Shown here in pieces: positions 8,866 through 17,265 of a DNA stretch of 64,000 nt. This DNA is from UBA10649 sp965278945. GTDB lineage: Bacteria > Actinomycetota > Actinomycetes > S36-B12. Below the pieces are notes generated by a model. The model did no database searches and had not been told where the DNA came from. It saw only the letters and a list, made by a program, of their open reading frames with translations. The stretch covers positions 124,001-188,000 of the forward strand of contig OZ257128.1 of assembly GCA_965278945.1 (NCBI GenBank). The letters are read 5' to 3'. Every line of letters starts with the position of its first letter. The first letter of the stretch is position 1. A program made the translations under genes and the position numbers.

Positions 8866-10145
8866 GCGGTGGCGGTCCTTCGGTTCCGGTGGAGGGTTTC
8901 GGGCATAACGAGTACCAAGATAACCGCTACCAGGCTCAGGGCCGCTCCCGCCGCGAACGCCCAGTCGAAATCGAACTGATCTATGAGGAGGCCTGCTACG
9001 AGCGGGCCGAGGACGGCACCGACATCGGACATCATCTGGAACGTCGCCACGACGATGCCGCCGCGCCGTCCGGCGAGAACATCGCCGACCACGGCAGCCG
9101 GGGCCGAGCCCAAGAAGGCGGACGCAACGCCCTGGATGGCCATGGCTACGAGGAAGAGAATCGTCCCGGCGACGGCCTGAGTTCCCCAGCCGTTCGTCGC
9201 CACGTCCGTAAGGGTGAGTACGACCATGCCGGCGGTGGTGCCGATGGTCCCGATGAGCAGCGCCTTGCGCCTGCCCTGCGTGTCCGAGATGCGACCGGCG
9301 GGAAGCAGGAGCACCGCCTGGATCGCGGCCGAGACGAGGAATCCGATGCCCGTGAGGGATGCGCCCCGCTCCATGCCCTCGGTAACGAACAGCGGGACGG
9401 CCGACACGCGCAGCCCGAACAGGACGAATCCGGTGACGAGGTTGGTTCCCAGCGCCGCCTGGTAGGCGCGGTCCTTGAGGGCCGACCGCAGTTCCTCGAG
9501 CTTGTTGGACTGGCCCCCAGAGACCTGCTCCTCACGCTCGTGCAGCCGCGACTTCGCCATGAACACCATCGCGACGATCGCCGCTGCCGTGAGCGTGGCC
9601 GCGTAGACGAAGAAGGGTGCGCGGATCGACCACGCGACCACCAGTCCGCCAACTGCAGGTCCTGCGACGCCGCCGAGGAGGAAGCCGCCCTGGAATGCGC
9701 CAGCCGCGCGACCGCGTTGCTCGGTCTCGACGACGCGCAGGAGCAGGGCCATCGCGGACACGGTGAACATGCTCGATCCCAGCCCTCCGATGCCGCGAAG
9801 GACGATCAGGTGGGTGAAGGTCTGGGACAGCCCGGCGAGGGCGCTCGACACGGCGACGATGACCAGGCCGGTGGACATGACGACGCGCTCGCCCAGTCGA
9901 TCAACGAGGGCTCCGGACAGCGGGGACGTGATGAACCTGACGAGCGCGAAGACCGAGATGACCGCACTCGCCTCGAGGGCGCTGACCCCGAATGACCTGG
10001 CAAACACGGGCAGCGCGGGAGCAAGAATCCCGAAGCCGAGAGCGACGCAGAATGCCACTGCGGAGAGGACTGCTACCTCGCGCGGCAGGCCCGCCAGCAG
10101 GGGTGTGCGGCCGATTGCACCGCCGAGCCGTCGTGCCCTGCTCAC
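8862..10145 (-). CDS. MFS transporter
   Basis: A 427-residue major facilitator with about 12 hydrophobic segments. After the first helices comes the motif-A-like GALVDRLGERV, and the second half carries GRISDTQGRRKAL, the matching signature of the C-terminal bundle. The polypeptide resembles drug-efflux type (DHA1) members; the substrate is not predictable. I placed the start at GTG 10145 because the upstream extension would run through the divergent promoter and gene. It is the first gene of a two-gene operon with the sulfatase (4-bp overlap), so a link to sulfated compounds or their products is possible. Confidence 0.85.
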   Translation of the reverse strand: MSRARRLGGAIGRTPLLAGLPREVAVLSAVAFCVALGFGILAPALPVFARSFGVSALEASAVISVFALVRFITSPLSGALVDRLGERVVMSTGLVIVAVSSALAGLSQTFTHLIVLRGIGGLGSSMFTVSAMALLLRVVETEQRGRAAGAFQGGFLLGGVAGPAVGGLVVAWSIRAPFFVYAATLTAAAIVAMVFMAKSRLHEREEQVSGGQSNKLEELRSALKDRAYQAALGTNLVTGFVLFGLRVSAVPLFVTEGMERGASLTGIGFLVSAAIQAVLLLPAGRISDTQGRRKALLIGTIGTTAGMVVLTLTDVATNGWGTQAVAGTILFLVAMAIQGVASAFLGSAPAAVVGDVLAGRRGGIVVATFQMMSDVGAVLGPLVAGLLIDQFDFDWAFAAGAALSLVAVILVLVMPETLHRNRRTATA

Positions 10146-10187
10146 GGCCGACGGGAGCGAAGCGGCGGGCGTGTCACGTCCGCACTC

Positions 10188-10193
10188 TATCCT
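10188..10193 (+). promoter_or_regulatory. -10 element of the TIGR04338 gene (leaderless)
   Basis: TATCCT ends 7 nt before GTG 10201, with no Shine-Dalgarno sequence. It lies in the 55-bp gap to the divergent MFS gene. Confidence 0.45.
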
Positions 10194-10200
10194 CCGGGCT

Positions 10201-10707
10201 GTGCCTGCTTCCGCCGTGTACGCCGCCGAGGACCAGTGGTCCGCGGTGCTCGACAGGGGCGGATCCGTCGACTTCTTCGGCTCGCACATGGACATTCGAG
10301 CTCAACGGCGTTTCGGCGATATCGAGTCGATCCGTCTGTATGTGGAGGCGGTACTCGACCTGCCCGGCGTCGTCACGAGATATCCGGATACGGGCGCGGT
10401 GATCGTTCGCGAGCGCTCCGGACAGGGGAAGGCCCACTACGAGGCTCACACCGCGACCATCGCGATCCCGATGAAGTCGACTTGGGCAGCACGCGAGTCG
10501 GTGATATTGCATGAAGTCGCGCACCATCTGGCAAGTAGCGGCAGGCCGCCGGCCTCTGCCGGAACGTCGGGGCGCCACCAATGGCACGGAGTGCGCTTCC
10601 GGCAGGCGATGTGCCTGCTAGCGCAGGTGGTGCTTGGCGCCGAAGCCGAACTGCTGCTTCGTGCGGGGTACGAGGAGGCGGGCTTGCGTACGGTGGAGCC
10701 GACATGA
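10201..10707 (+). CDS. TIGR04338-family putative metallohydrolase
   Basis: A 168-residue protein matching the actinobacterial TIGR04338 family by its zinc-protease-like HEVAHH motif (HExxH, about residues 102-107) followed by HGVRFRQAM. The family is of unknown function; enzymatic activity is inferred from the motif. An in-frame extension of 146 codons upstream is rejected because it overlaps the divergent MFS gene; GTG 10201 has a leaderless -10. The stop TGA overlaps the ATG of the following DUF2786 gene (ATGA), a pairing also known from actinobacterial and phage genomes. Confidence 0.8.
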   Translation: MPASAVYAAEDQWSAVLDRGGSVDFFGSHMDIRAQRRFGDIESIRLYVEAVLDLPGVVTRYPDTGAVIVRERSGQGKAHYEAHTATIAIPMKSTWAARESVILHEVAHHLASSGRPPASAGTSGRHQWHGVRFRQAMCLLAQVVLGAEAELLLRAGYEEAGLRTVEPT

Positions 10708-11504
10708 GCCTTGACCGCATCGCCGCGCTGCTGGCCAAGGCCGAGCGAACCGACAATGAGGCGGAGGCCGACGCCTATCTGATGAAGGCCCAGCAGCTTG
10801 CGACCCTCGCCAGTGTCGACCTCGCCGTCGCTCGGGCCAGGCTCGCCAAGCGGGAGGCCCGCCAGCAGCCCGAGTCCAGGACCACGACGATCGGGGAGAA
10901 AGGCCGCCGCGCGAACCCGCACCTGATCTCGTTGTTCATCGCAATCGCGCATGCGAACGACGCTCAGGTCGACGTCGCATCAAACAGCACCTATGTCATC
11001 GGCTACGGAATGCCTGCCGACCTTGACGTGGTCGAGACCATGTTCGGATCCCTAGCCGTGCACATGGTCCATGCGAGTCAGGGCTACGTGACCGCAGGAA
11101 CGTGGCGTGGCGAGACGTACGTCGCGCGGGTCGCAGGCCGCCGCCGAGGGGACCGCCGTCCGCACACCGCGCAGACTGCTCGCGCCGCGTTCTATCGGGC
11201 CTACGTCGAGCGCATCTCCGAGCGCCTGGCAACCGCGCGCAGCGAGGCGCTCGCCCGCATCGCACGGCCCGCCGCTGCGGTGCCGGCCGTCGACGGCGCA
11301 CTGGTCCTTAGGCAGAAGGCGACGGAGGTGCGTGCCTTCCACTCGCAGGTGTCCACAGCGCGTGGCTCCTGGGGCGGCTACTCGGGTGCGGTGCGCAGCC
11401 CCGCCGGCTCAGCGGCCGAGGCGGGACGCAGCGCCGCCTCGCGCGCACGCCTGGCAGCGCAGATGGAACTGCCGAGCAAGGGTCCCGGCATTCGGTCCGA
11501 GTGA
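10704..11504 (+). CDS. DUF2786 domain-containing protein
   Basis: A 266-residue protein of unknown function. The N-terminal 40 residues (DRIAALLAKAERTDNEAEADAYLMKAQQLA) are the DUF2786 helical domain. A middle domain (about 70-160) follows, then an arginine- and alanine-rich C-terminal half. Basic character and co-occurrence with TIGR04338 in mobile elements suggest a nucleic-acid-related role, which is inference only. It is translationally coupled to the upstream gene through ATGA. Confidence 0.78.
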   Translation: MSLDRIAALLAKAERTDNEAEADAYLMKAQQLATLASVDLAVARARLAKREARQQPESRTTTIGEKGRRANPHLISLFIAIAHANDAQVDVASNSTYVIGYGMPADLDVVETMFGSLAVHMVHASQGYVTAGTWRGETYVARVAGRRRGDRRPHTAQTARAAFYRAYVERISERLATARSEALARIARPAAAVPAVDGALVLRQKATEVRAFHSQVSTARGSWGGYSGAVRSPAGSAAEAGRSAASRARLAAQMELPSKGPGIRSE

Positions 11505-11516
11505 CACACTTGCCAC

Positions 11517-12722
11517 GTGACTGATGTGAGCATCGCCGACATAGACGAGGCGGCCGCCACGTTGACCGGCGTGATCCGCGACCTGCCGCTGGCGGGGGCG
11601 CACTTCCTCGAGCAGCGTGTGCACGGGCCGGTCCGGCTGGTCACCGAGAACCTCCAGCGCGCCGGCTCATTCAAGATTCGCGGCGCATACAACCGCATCG
11701 CCAAGCTCACCGACGAGGAGCGATCGCGTGGAGTCGTCGCCGCGAGCGCGGGCAATCATGCACAGGGCGTCGCCGTTGCCGCGCAGATACTCGGGGTCGA
11801 CGCGACGGTGTTCATGCCGGAGGGAGCGACCATCCCGAAGGTGCAGGCGACCTTGGACTACGGGGCGGACGTCCGCTTCCACGGTGTGAGCATCGAGGAG
11901 GCGCTCGTCGCGGCGCGCGAGTTCGCAGCCGAGACAGGCGCGGTGTTGATCCATCCGTTTGATCACGTGGACGTGGTGGCGGGCCAGGGCACTCTCGGCC
12001 TGGAGATCATGGCGAAGTTTCCCGAGGTGCGGACCGTTCTCGTGTGCACGGGCGGCGGCGGCCTCCTCGCCGGCGTCGCGATCGCGGTCAAGTCCATCGA
12101 TCCCACGGTTCGCGTAGTCGGAGTCCAGGCAGAGGGTGCCGCCGCCTACCCGGCATCGCTCGCCGCGGGCATCCCCACCCTGCTCGGCGAGATGAGCACG
12201 ATGGCCGACGGCATCGCGGTTGGACAACCAGGAGACATCACATTCGCGATCGTTCAGGAACTGGTCGACGACGTTGTCACTGTCAGCGAGGAGGAGATCT
12301 CCCGCGCAGTGCTGCTGCTCCTTGAACGCGCGAAGCTGGTCGTCGAGCCGGCCGGCGCCGCGGCGGTCGCGGCTGTGCTTGCCCACCCCGAGAGCTTCGA
12401 GCCGCCGCTCGCCGTGGTGATCTCCGGAGGAAATGTCGACTCGCTGCTACTGCTGCGCATCATCCGACACGGGCTCTCGGCGGCCGGGCGCTTCCTGACG
12501 ATCGGCGTGCGCATGGCCGATCGTCCGGGATCGCTGGCTCACCTGCTCAGCGACATACAGGACCTGCACGCGAACGTTGTCGATGTCGAGCACAACCGCG
12601 TGGACCCAGGGCTTCGGGTCGACGAAGTCGATATCATCGTTCATGTCGAGACCCGCGGCCCCGAGCACTGCGTGCTGCTTCTCGACGAGCTGGCCGCGCG
12701 CGGCTACCGCATCCGCAACTGA
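11517..12722 (+). CDS. ilvA: Threonine ammonia-lyase (threonine dehydratase)
   Basis: A 401-residue PLP enzyme converting L-threonine to 2-oxobutanoate and ammonia, the first step of isoleucine synthesis or of threonine catabolism. The PLP lysine is K53 in SFKIRGAYN; the glycine-rich phosphate loop is TGGGGLLAG. A single C-terminal ACT-like domain (about 325-400, beginning FLTIGVRMADRPGSLAHLL) makes it the short form, which in Actinobacteria is often annotated as biosynthetic. It starts with GTG 12 nt after the DUF2786 gene. A strong hairpin follows the stop. Confidence 0.92.
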   Translation: MTDVSIADIDEAAATLTGVIRDLPLAGAHFLEQRVHGPVRLVTENLQRAGSFKIRGAYNRIAKLTDEERSRGVVAASAGNHAQGVAVAAQILGVDATVFMPEGATIPKVQATLDYGADVRFHGVSIEEALVAAREFAAETGAVLIHPFDHVDVVAGQGTLGLEIMAKFPEVRTVLVCTGGGGLLAGVAIAVKSIDPTVRVVGVQAEGAAAYPASLAAGIPTLLGEMSTMADGIAVGQPGDITFAIVQELVDDVVTVSEEEISRAVLLLLERAKLVVEPAGAAAVAAVLAHPESFEPPLAVVISGGNVDSLLLLRIIRHGLSAAGRFLTIGVRMADRPGSLAHLLSDIQDLHANVVDVEHNRVDPGLRVDEVDIIVHVETRGPEHCVLLLDELAARGYRIRN

Positions 12723-12786
12723 CGCCGACCTTGAGGTTTGGCACCCTCCCGCGCGCAGCGCGGGGTGCCAAACCTCAAGGTCGGCG
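12723..12786. terminator. Long perfect stem-loop between convergent ilvA and greA
   Basis: Left arm 12723-12746 and right arm 12763-12786 are perfect reverse complements over 24 bp, with a 16-nt G+C-rich loop that can pair internally. No U-tract follows on either strand. Its position between convergent genes fits a bidirectional terminator or mRNA 3'-end stabiliser. Confidence 0.75.
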
Positions 12787-12792
12787 GGAGTT

Positions 12793-13281
12793 CTAGTGGA
12801 CGTAGACCTCGACGTTGAGGATCTCCACGATCATGTCCTTGTCCTTCAGCGGGTAGCTGGCGGTATCGCCGACGCGCTTGCCGAGGACTGCCGCACCCAG
12901 CGGTGACGTCGGGCTGTAGACCTCGATCGAGGCGTGCGCGGCCTCCTCGCGCGAGCCGAGCAGGAAGGTCTCGACTTCATCCCAGGCGGGGAATCGCACG
13001 GTGACGACCTTGCCGGGCGCAACCTCGTCGAGTTCGGATTCGGGCGCACCGATTCGCGAGTACTCGAGCAGTTGCTTCAGCTGGCGCACGCGGGCTTCGT
13101 TCTTGCCCTGCTCCTCGCGGGCGGCGTGGTACCCGCCGTTCTCCTTGAGATCGCCCTCGTCGCGCGCGTTCGAGATGCGCATCTTGATCTCCTGACGCCC
13201 AGGACCCTCGCGATGCGCGAGTTCCTCCTTGAGACGGTCGTACGCCTCCTGCGTCAGCCAGGTGATCGGGATCTCGGTCAT
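12793..13281 (-). CDS. greA: Transcription elongation factor GreA
   Basis: A 162-residue factor that binds the RNA polymerase secondary channel and promotes cleavage of the transcript in backtracked complexes. The N-terminal coiled coil contains the acidic tip (NARDEGDLKENGGYHAARE), the conserved catalytic-loop signature of the GreA family, and the C-terminal domain is FKBP-like (LGKRVGDTASYPL). Length is standard. A -10 TAAACT ends 8 nt before the ATG, consistent with leaderless transcription. Confidence 0.95.
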   Translation of the reverse strand: MTEIPITWLTQEAYDRLKEELAHREGPGRQEIKMRISNARDEGDLKENGGYHAAREEQGKNEARVRQLKQLLEYSRIGAPESELDEVAPGKVVTVRFPAWDEVETFLLGSREEAAHASIEVYSPTSPLGAAVLGKRVGDTASYPLKDKDMIVEILNVEVYVH

Positions 13282-13289
13282 AGCAGGGA

Positions 13290-13295
13290 AGTTTA
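13290..13295 (-). promoter_or_regulatory. -10 element of greA (leaderless)
   Basis: TAAACT on the minus strand, 8 nt before ATG 13281. No ribosome binding site is present between. Confidence 0.45.
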
Positions 13296-13313
13296 GTGCT
13301 TCCGGGGCGTGCG

Positions 13314-15266
13314 CTAGCGCGCTGAGCGTCGCGATCGGACGTAGTCCGTGACGACGTAGTCACCGAGCCGACCGCCGGAGACCCCCAGAACCCGACCGGA
13401 GTTGCGTCGGGCCATGCCATCGAGGAAGCGCTCTAGGCCCGGATCCTCGCCCAGCCGGAACCACGAGATAGGCACCCGGCGCCTGGTCATGCGATCGACC
13501 TGCGCCACGGTGGCGCTGATCGTCTCCGGGGATGGCGGCCACGTGAACCAGCCCTCGCCCTCGGGGGTGAGGTGCGCCGTCGGTTCGCCGTCGGTCACGA
13601 CCATGACGATGCGCTGCGAGCCCGGATGCCTATCGAGGAACTGACCGGCAAGGAGTAGCGCGTGGTGCAGATTGGTTCCCTGCACGTAGCTGGCCTCGAG
13701 ATTGGGCAGCTCGTGCGGCTGCACGACTCGAGCGACGTTGGCAAAAGCGATGATCTCCAAGGCGTCCAGCGGGTAGGCGCTCGCAACGAGGGAGTGCAAC
13801 GCCAGCGCCATCGTCTTGGCCTCGCGCCAGGTGTCGTTCGCGACCATGGAGAACGACTGGTCGATGAGAAGCACCACCGCGGCTCGGGTGATGGTCTCGG
13901 TCTCGTGGACCTCGAAGTCCTCGGCTGACAGACGTGTTCGCTCGCTGCCGGTGATCACCTGTCGCGATACGGCATTGCGCAGGGTGCGGACGACGTCGAC
14001 AGGCTGCTCGTCTCCGAAGGTCCACGCGCGCGATGTGCCCGTGAGCTCTCCGGCCGCACCAGTCCTGCGAATCTCGTGGTTGCCACGGGTCGCGCCATCG
14101 AGCGAGTCGAACACGGTGCGAAGCGCAGTTCGGCCGATTCGACGGACCGCCTTCGGCGTCAGCTGCAACGACTCGCCATCGTTGAGCAGGTAGCCCTGCT
14201 GCTCGAGTTCGCGCTGGAGTGCGCGCATCGCCTCCAGGTCATCGCGAGCACTTCGTCCGAGTGCCCTCTCGATGGCCTCCTCGTCTATCTCGTCTAGGTC
14301 GGCCCGCGCGTAGCTGTCGCCAAGCGAGTCCGACAACTGCTCGAGGTCGGCTAGCTCATTGAGTGCATCGGTTGCCTGCGGCAGCCCGAGGCGCTCGTCG
14401 CCGTCCATCGACTGTCGCCCCCGCCACGAGAACTCCGGGCGAAGGTTGCGCAGGTTGTCCTGCAGAGCGCTCATCTCGGACTGGAGGTCCAGATCACCCA
14501 AGGCTTGATCCATCGCGTCCTGCAGTTCGGCTCTCTGCTCGGGACTCAGCGACTGCAGCATTCGCTGCATCGCCGCGGCACGCCGGGCGAGGTCATCGAT
14601 GAACTCCTCGATCGTCTCGGGTGCATCGGGGAAGAAGTCGCGATGCTTCTCGATGAACTCCCGGTAGTCCTCGGAGACGTCCTCGCCGCGTTGGTGCTTC
14701 TCGAGGAGCGCGTTGAGGTCGTTCATCATCGCCTTGAGCGCAGCCCGGCTCTCCGGTGAGGACATGCTGTCGATCCCGTGCGTGAGATCGCGGAACTGCT
14801 GGTCGATCACGTCGCGTTGCAGGCGCTCCTTGATCTGCTCGAAGGCCTGCTTCGCGGCCGGAGATCGCCAGTCGTAATCAGCGAGCTGCTGCACTGCGCG
14901 CCCGATGTCGTCGGGCACGTTGTCGAGCATCGCCTCGCGGAAGCGCGCATCATCCGAAGGGTCGGGGAACAGCGCGGATCGCTCGGCTTCGAGAGCTTCG
15001 TCGAGCAGATCGCGCAGGTCCTCGAGCAGGCCATCCATGCGACCGGAGTCCTCGAGTTCACGGCGACGCTCTCGGATCTGCCTTGCCATCTCCTGCAGTC
15101 CCCGGCGGCCCTGGGTGCCCTCGCGCATGAGGTCGCGCAGGGCCTCGGTGACGGACTGCCCGCCCAGGATCCGCTCGGCCAGCTCGTCGACGCCGATGCC
15201 CGCATCCGCCGGGGCAGCAAGCGGGTCGGGACCACCGTGGAAGGCGCCGTAGCGAAAGCCGCTCAT
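13314..15266 (-). CDS. VWA domain protein, partner of ChlI-like ATPase
   Basis: A 650-residue cytoplasmic protein. Roughly the first 430 residues are charged, helical and Glu/Asp/Arg-rich. The C-terminal 200 residues form a von Willebrand A domain with the metal-ion-dependent adhesion site DQSFS (in LLIDQSFSM) and the downstream VVTDGEPT. It lies 12 nt after a ChlI-like AAA+ gene. Such MoxR/ChlI + VWA pairs are thought to act as remodelling machines for metal insertion or protein assembly (magnesium chelatase analogy), but the target of this actinobacterial pair is unknown and no tetrapyrrole genes are nearby. Confidence 0.82.
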   Translation of the reverse strand: MSGFRYGAFHGGPDPLAAPADAGIGVDELAERILGGQSVTEALRDLMREGTQGRRGLQEMARQIRERRRELEDSGRMDGLLEDLRDLLDEALEAERSALFPDPSDDARFREAMLDNVPDDIGRAVQQLADYDWRSPAAKQAFEQIKERLQRDVIDQQFRDLTHGIDSMSSPESRAALKAMMNDLNALLEKHQRGEDVSEDYREFIEKHRDFFPDAPETIEEFIDDLARRAAAMQRMLQSLSPEQRAELQDAMDQALGDLDLQSEMSALQDNLRNLRPEFSWRGRQSMDGDERLGLPQATDALNELADLEQLSDSLGDSYARADLDEIDEEAIERALGRSARDDLEAMRALQRELEQQGYLLNDGESLQLTPKAVRRIGRTALRTVFDSLDGATRGNHEIRRTGAAGELTGTSRAWTFGDEQPVDVVRTLRNAVSRQVITGSERTRLSAEDFEVHETETITRAAVVLLIDQSFSMVANDTWREAKTMALALHSLVASAYPLDALEIIAFANVARVVQPHELPNLEASYVQGTNLHHALLLAGQFLDRHPGSQRIVMVVTDGEPTAHLTPEGEGWFTWPPSPETISATVAQVDRMTRRRVPISWFRLGEDPGLERFLDGMARRNSGRVLGVSGGRLGDYVVTDYVRSRRSAR

Positions 15267-15278
15267 CGCTCGCCCGGC

Positions 15279-16703
15279 TCAGGAACTGCTGTAGCGACTG
15301 ACACTGCCGATGGAGTCCTTGTCGATGCGCCGGGTCAACCACAGACCCTCGACCGCGTACTCGACGCAGGCCGCCACCAGGCCGGGCGACTCCGCCATGT
15401 CGGACTCCAGGACCCGCACGAGTCGCCCGAGCCCGTCCAGCGGACCGAGCTCGGTGAGCAGCGTCGATGCGGGAACCGTGTCGCCCGACATCAGCGAGTT
15501 GCCCTCGTCGAACCAGGTTACGAGTGCGGTCAGTGTCGGCCGAACCTCGTTGCCACCGAGTTGAGTGCGCCAGGCCTCGGCGGTCGCGCGGCGGGCGAGC
15601 AGTTGCAAAGTCTCCTCCTCGCGGCCCTCCTCACTGACGTCGAACTCGACCTTGCCGCGAAGAGTCGGCACGACTCCCGCGAGATCGCCAATCCGCGCCA
15701 CGGGGTCGGACTCGCCGCTGAGAGCGGCACGCCGAACCGCGGCGCCGGAGAGTGCTTCGACGCAGGCGATCGCGAACCGGGCAGACACGCCACTGCGCTG
15801 GTCGACCGCGGACGAGCCGCGTACCTCCCGAGTGAAGCGCGCGACGATATCGAGCATATGTCGCGGAACGACCGCATCGATGCGCGCCTCCTGCCTGATC
15901 AGCTCGATCTCGGCCTCCAGACTGACGGGATAGTGCGTGCGGACCTCCGCCCCGAAGCGGTCCTTGAGCGGGGTGATGATGCGCCCGCGATTGGTGTAGT
16001 CCTCGGGGTTCGCGCTCGCCACGACGAGCAGGTCCAAGGGCAGCCTGAGCTGGTAGCCGCGCACCTGGATATCGCGTTCCTCGAGCACGTTCAGGAGGGC
16101 GACCTGGATTCGCTCGGCTAGGTCGGGCAGTTCGTTGATGGCGAAGATTCCGCGGTTCGTGCGCGGCACGAGGCCGTAGTGGATCGTCTCGCTGTCGCCC
16201 AGGCTTCTGCCCTCGGCGACCTTCACGGGATCGACATCGCCCACGAGGTCGCCGACCGACGTGTCCGGGGTTGCCAGCTTCTCGCCGAAACGCTCGCTGC
16301 GGTGTCGCCACGTGACGGGCAGTTCGCCGCCCAAATCTGCGGCGAGGCGGCGGCACCGCGCGCAGATCGGCTCCGTGGGATCGTCGTTGATCTCGCAGCC
16401 CTCGACGACCGGGATCCACTCGTCGAGCAGGCTGGTCAGCGACCGGATGAGACGAGTCTTGCCCTGTCCGCGCTCGCCGAGGAGCACGATGTCGTGCCCG
16501 GCGAGCAGTGCACGTTCCAGCTGCGGGCCGACCGTGTCCTCGAAGCCGACGATGCCCGGGAAGGTGGGCTGCCCGGACTTCAGCCGAAGGATGACGTTGG
16601 CGCGGATCTCGTCCTTGACCGAGCGGGCTTCGTATCCGTCGGCGAGCAGGGACTCAAGGGTCGTCGGGAACTGCGCGGGCACGGGCGGTGCGAGGGAGGT
16701 CAC
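15279..16703 (-). CDS. ChlI/MoxR-like AAA+ ATPase
   Basis: A 474-residue AAA+ ATPase resembling the magnesium chelatase ChlI subunit. Walker A is GERGQGKT in the first 100 residues; the sensor region contains VVASANPEDYTNRGRIITPLKDRFG. Between Walker A and B an insertion carries Cys residues in CEIN..CARC spacing, a possible metal-binding loop. GTG 16703 is preceded by TACGGT with a 6-nt spacer, so the mRNA is probably leaderless. It forms an operon with the VWA gene directly downstream. Confidence 0.85.
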   Translation of the reverse strand: MTSLAPPVPAQFPTTLESLLADGYEARSVKDEIRANVILRLKSGQPTFPGIVGFEDTVGPQLERALLAGHDIVLLGERGQGKTRLIRSLTSLLDEWIPVVEGCEINDDPTEPICARCRRLAADLGGELPVTWRHRSERFGEKLATPDTSVGDLVGDVDPVKVAEGRSLGDSETIHYGLVPRTNRGIFAINELPDLAERIQVALLNVLEERDIQVRGYQLRLPLDLLVVASANPEDYTNRGRIITPLKDRFGAEVRTHYPVSLEAEIELIRQEARIDAVVPRHMLDIVARFTREVRGSSAVDQRSGVSARFAIACVEALSGAAVRRAALSGESDPVARIGDLAGVVPTLRGKVEFDVSEEGREEETLQLLARRATAEAWRTQLGGNEVRPTLTALVTWFDEGNSLMSGDTVPASTLLTELGPLDGLGRLVRVLESDMAESPGLVAACVEYAVEGLWLTRRIDKDSIGSVSRYSSS

Positions 16704-16709
16704 GGACCG

Positions 16710-16715
16710 ACCGTA
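16710..16715 (-). promoter_or_regulatory. -10 element of the ChlI-like gene (leaderless)
   Basis: TACGGT on the minus strand, 6 nt before GTG 16703. Confidence 0.5.
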
Positions 16716-16770
16716 CGTCGATCGTCCCCAAAGCGCGAGCGGTGTCAGCGTGTAGCGGAATCCAGGGAGT

Positions 16771-17247
16771 TCAGGAGTACGGCTGGTCGGGCGGCACCAC
16801 GCCCGGCGGGAACTGAGGCGGTGGCACCTTGGGTGCGGCGCCGGTCGCGCAGCCGAGCAACTCGACGGTGTACGCCGGGGCGAGCGTCCGCAGCGCGAAG
16901 TTCGAGATCACCACGTCGTCGACGGCCGAAGGAGGCACGATCACCTCCGCGTACCCGACGTCGATGCGGTTCTCGTCCTGCGCACGAAGGACGCATTCGA
17001 TCGGGGTCGTCGCGTCAGCGCGCACCTGGTAGGTGATGTCGACGCGGTCGGGTCCGACGACGCCCCAGGAGATCAGCCGAGTCTGGATGTTGTCCGAGCT
17101 CACGCCGATCGTGACCCAGATCAGCACTCCCACGAATCCGAGCACGACGACGGCGACCGCAATCCGGCGGCCGACCGGCCGTCCGTTGAGCCCGTATCGC
17201 TCGCGCATGGCCGGGGTGAGTTGGTCCCGGGTGAAGGGGGAGGGCAC
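16771..17247 (-). CDS. DUF4307 membrane protein
   Basis: A 158-residue protein with one transmembrane helix near residues 30-50 (IAVAVVVLGFVGVLIWVTIG) and an outer domain of about 100 residues, the layout of the actinobacterial DUF4307 family; function unknown. It includes one Cys pair (ECVLRAQ and LLGCATG) that could form a disulfide. The frame continues far upstream through the mca gene, but GTG 17247 is chosen since TAGTCT lies 7 nt before it. It is divergent from mca with start codons only 19 bp apart. Confidence 0.78.
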   Translation of the reverse strand: MPSPFTRDQLTPAMRERYGLNGRPVGRRIAVAVVVLGFVGVLIWVTIGVSSDNIQTRLISWGVVGPDRVDITYQVRADATTPIECVLRAQDENRIDVGYAEVIVPPSAVDDVVISNFALRTLAPAYTVELLGCATGAAPKVPPPQFPPGVVPPDQPYS

Positions 17248-17253
17248 GTGGTG

Positions 17254-17260
17254 GAGACTA
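17254..17260. promoter_or_regulatory. Overlapping divergent -10 boxes, DUF4307 / mca
   Basis: GAGACTA encodes GAGACT on the plus strand (6 nt before GTG 17266) and TAGTCT on the minus strand (7 nt before GTG 17247). The two hexamers overlap by 5 bp, so one site may drive both leaderless genes. Confidence 0.5.
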
Positions 17261-17265
17261 GACCC

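Noticed and set aside
14778..16121. A 447-codon frame antisense to the VWA and ChlI-like genes
   Set aside because: Crosses a gene junction on the opposite strand and has no motif or ribosome binding site.
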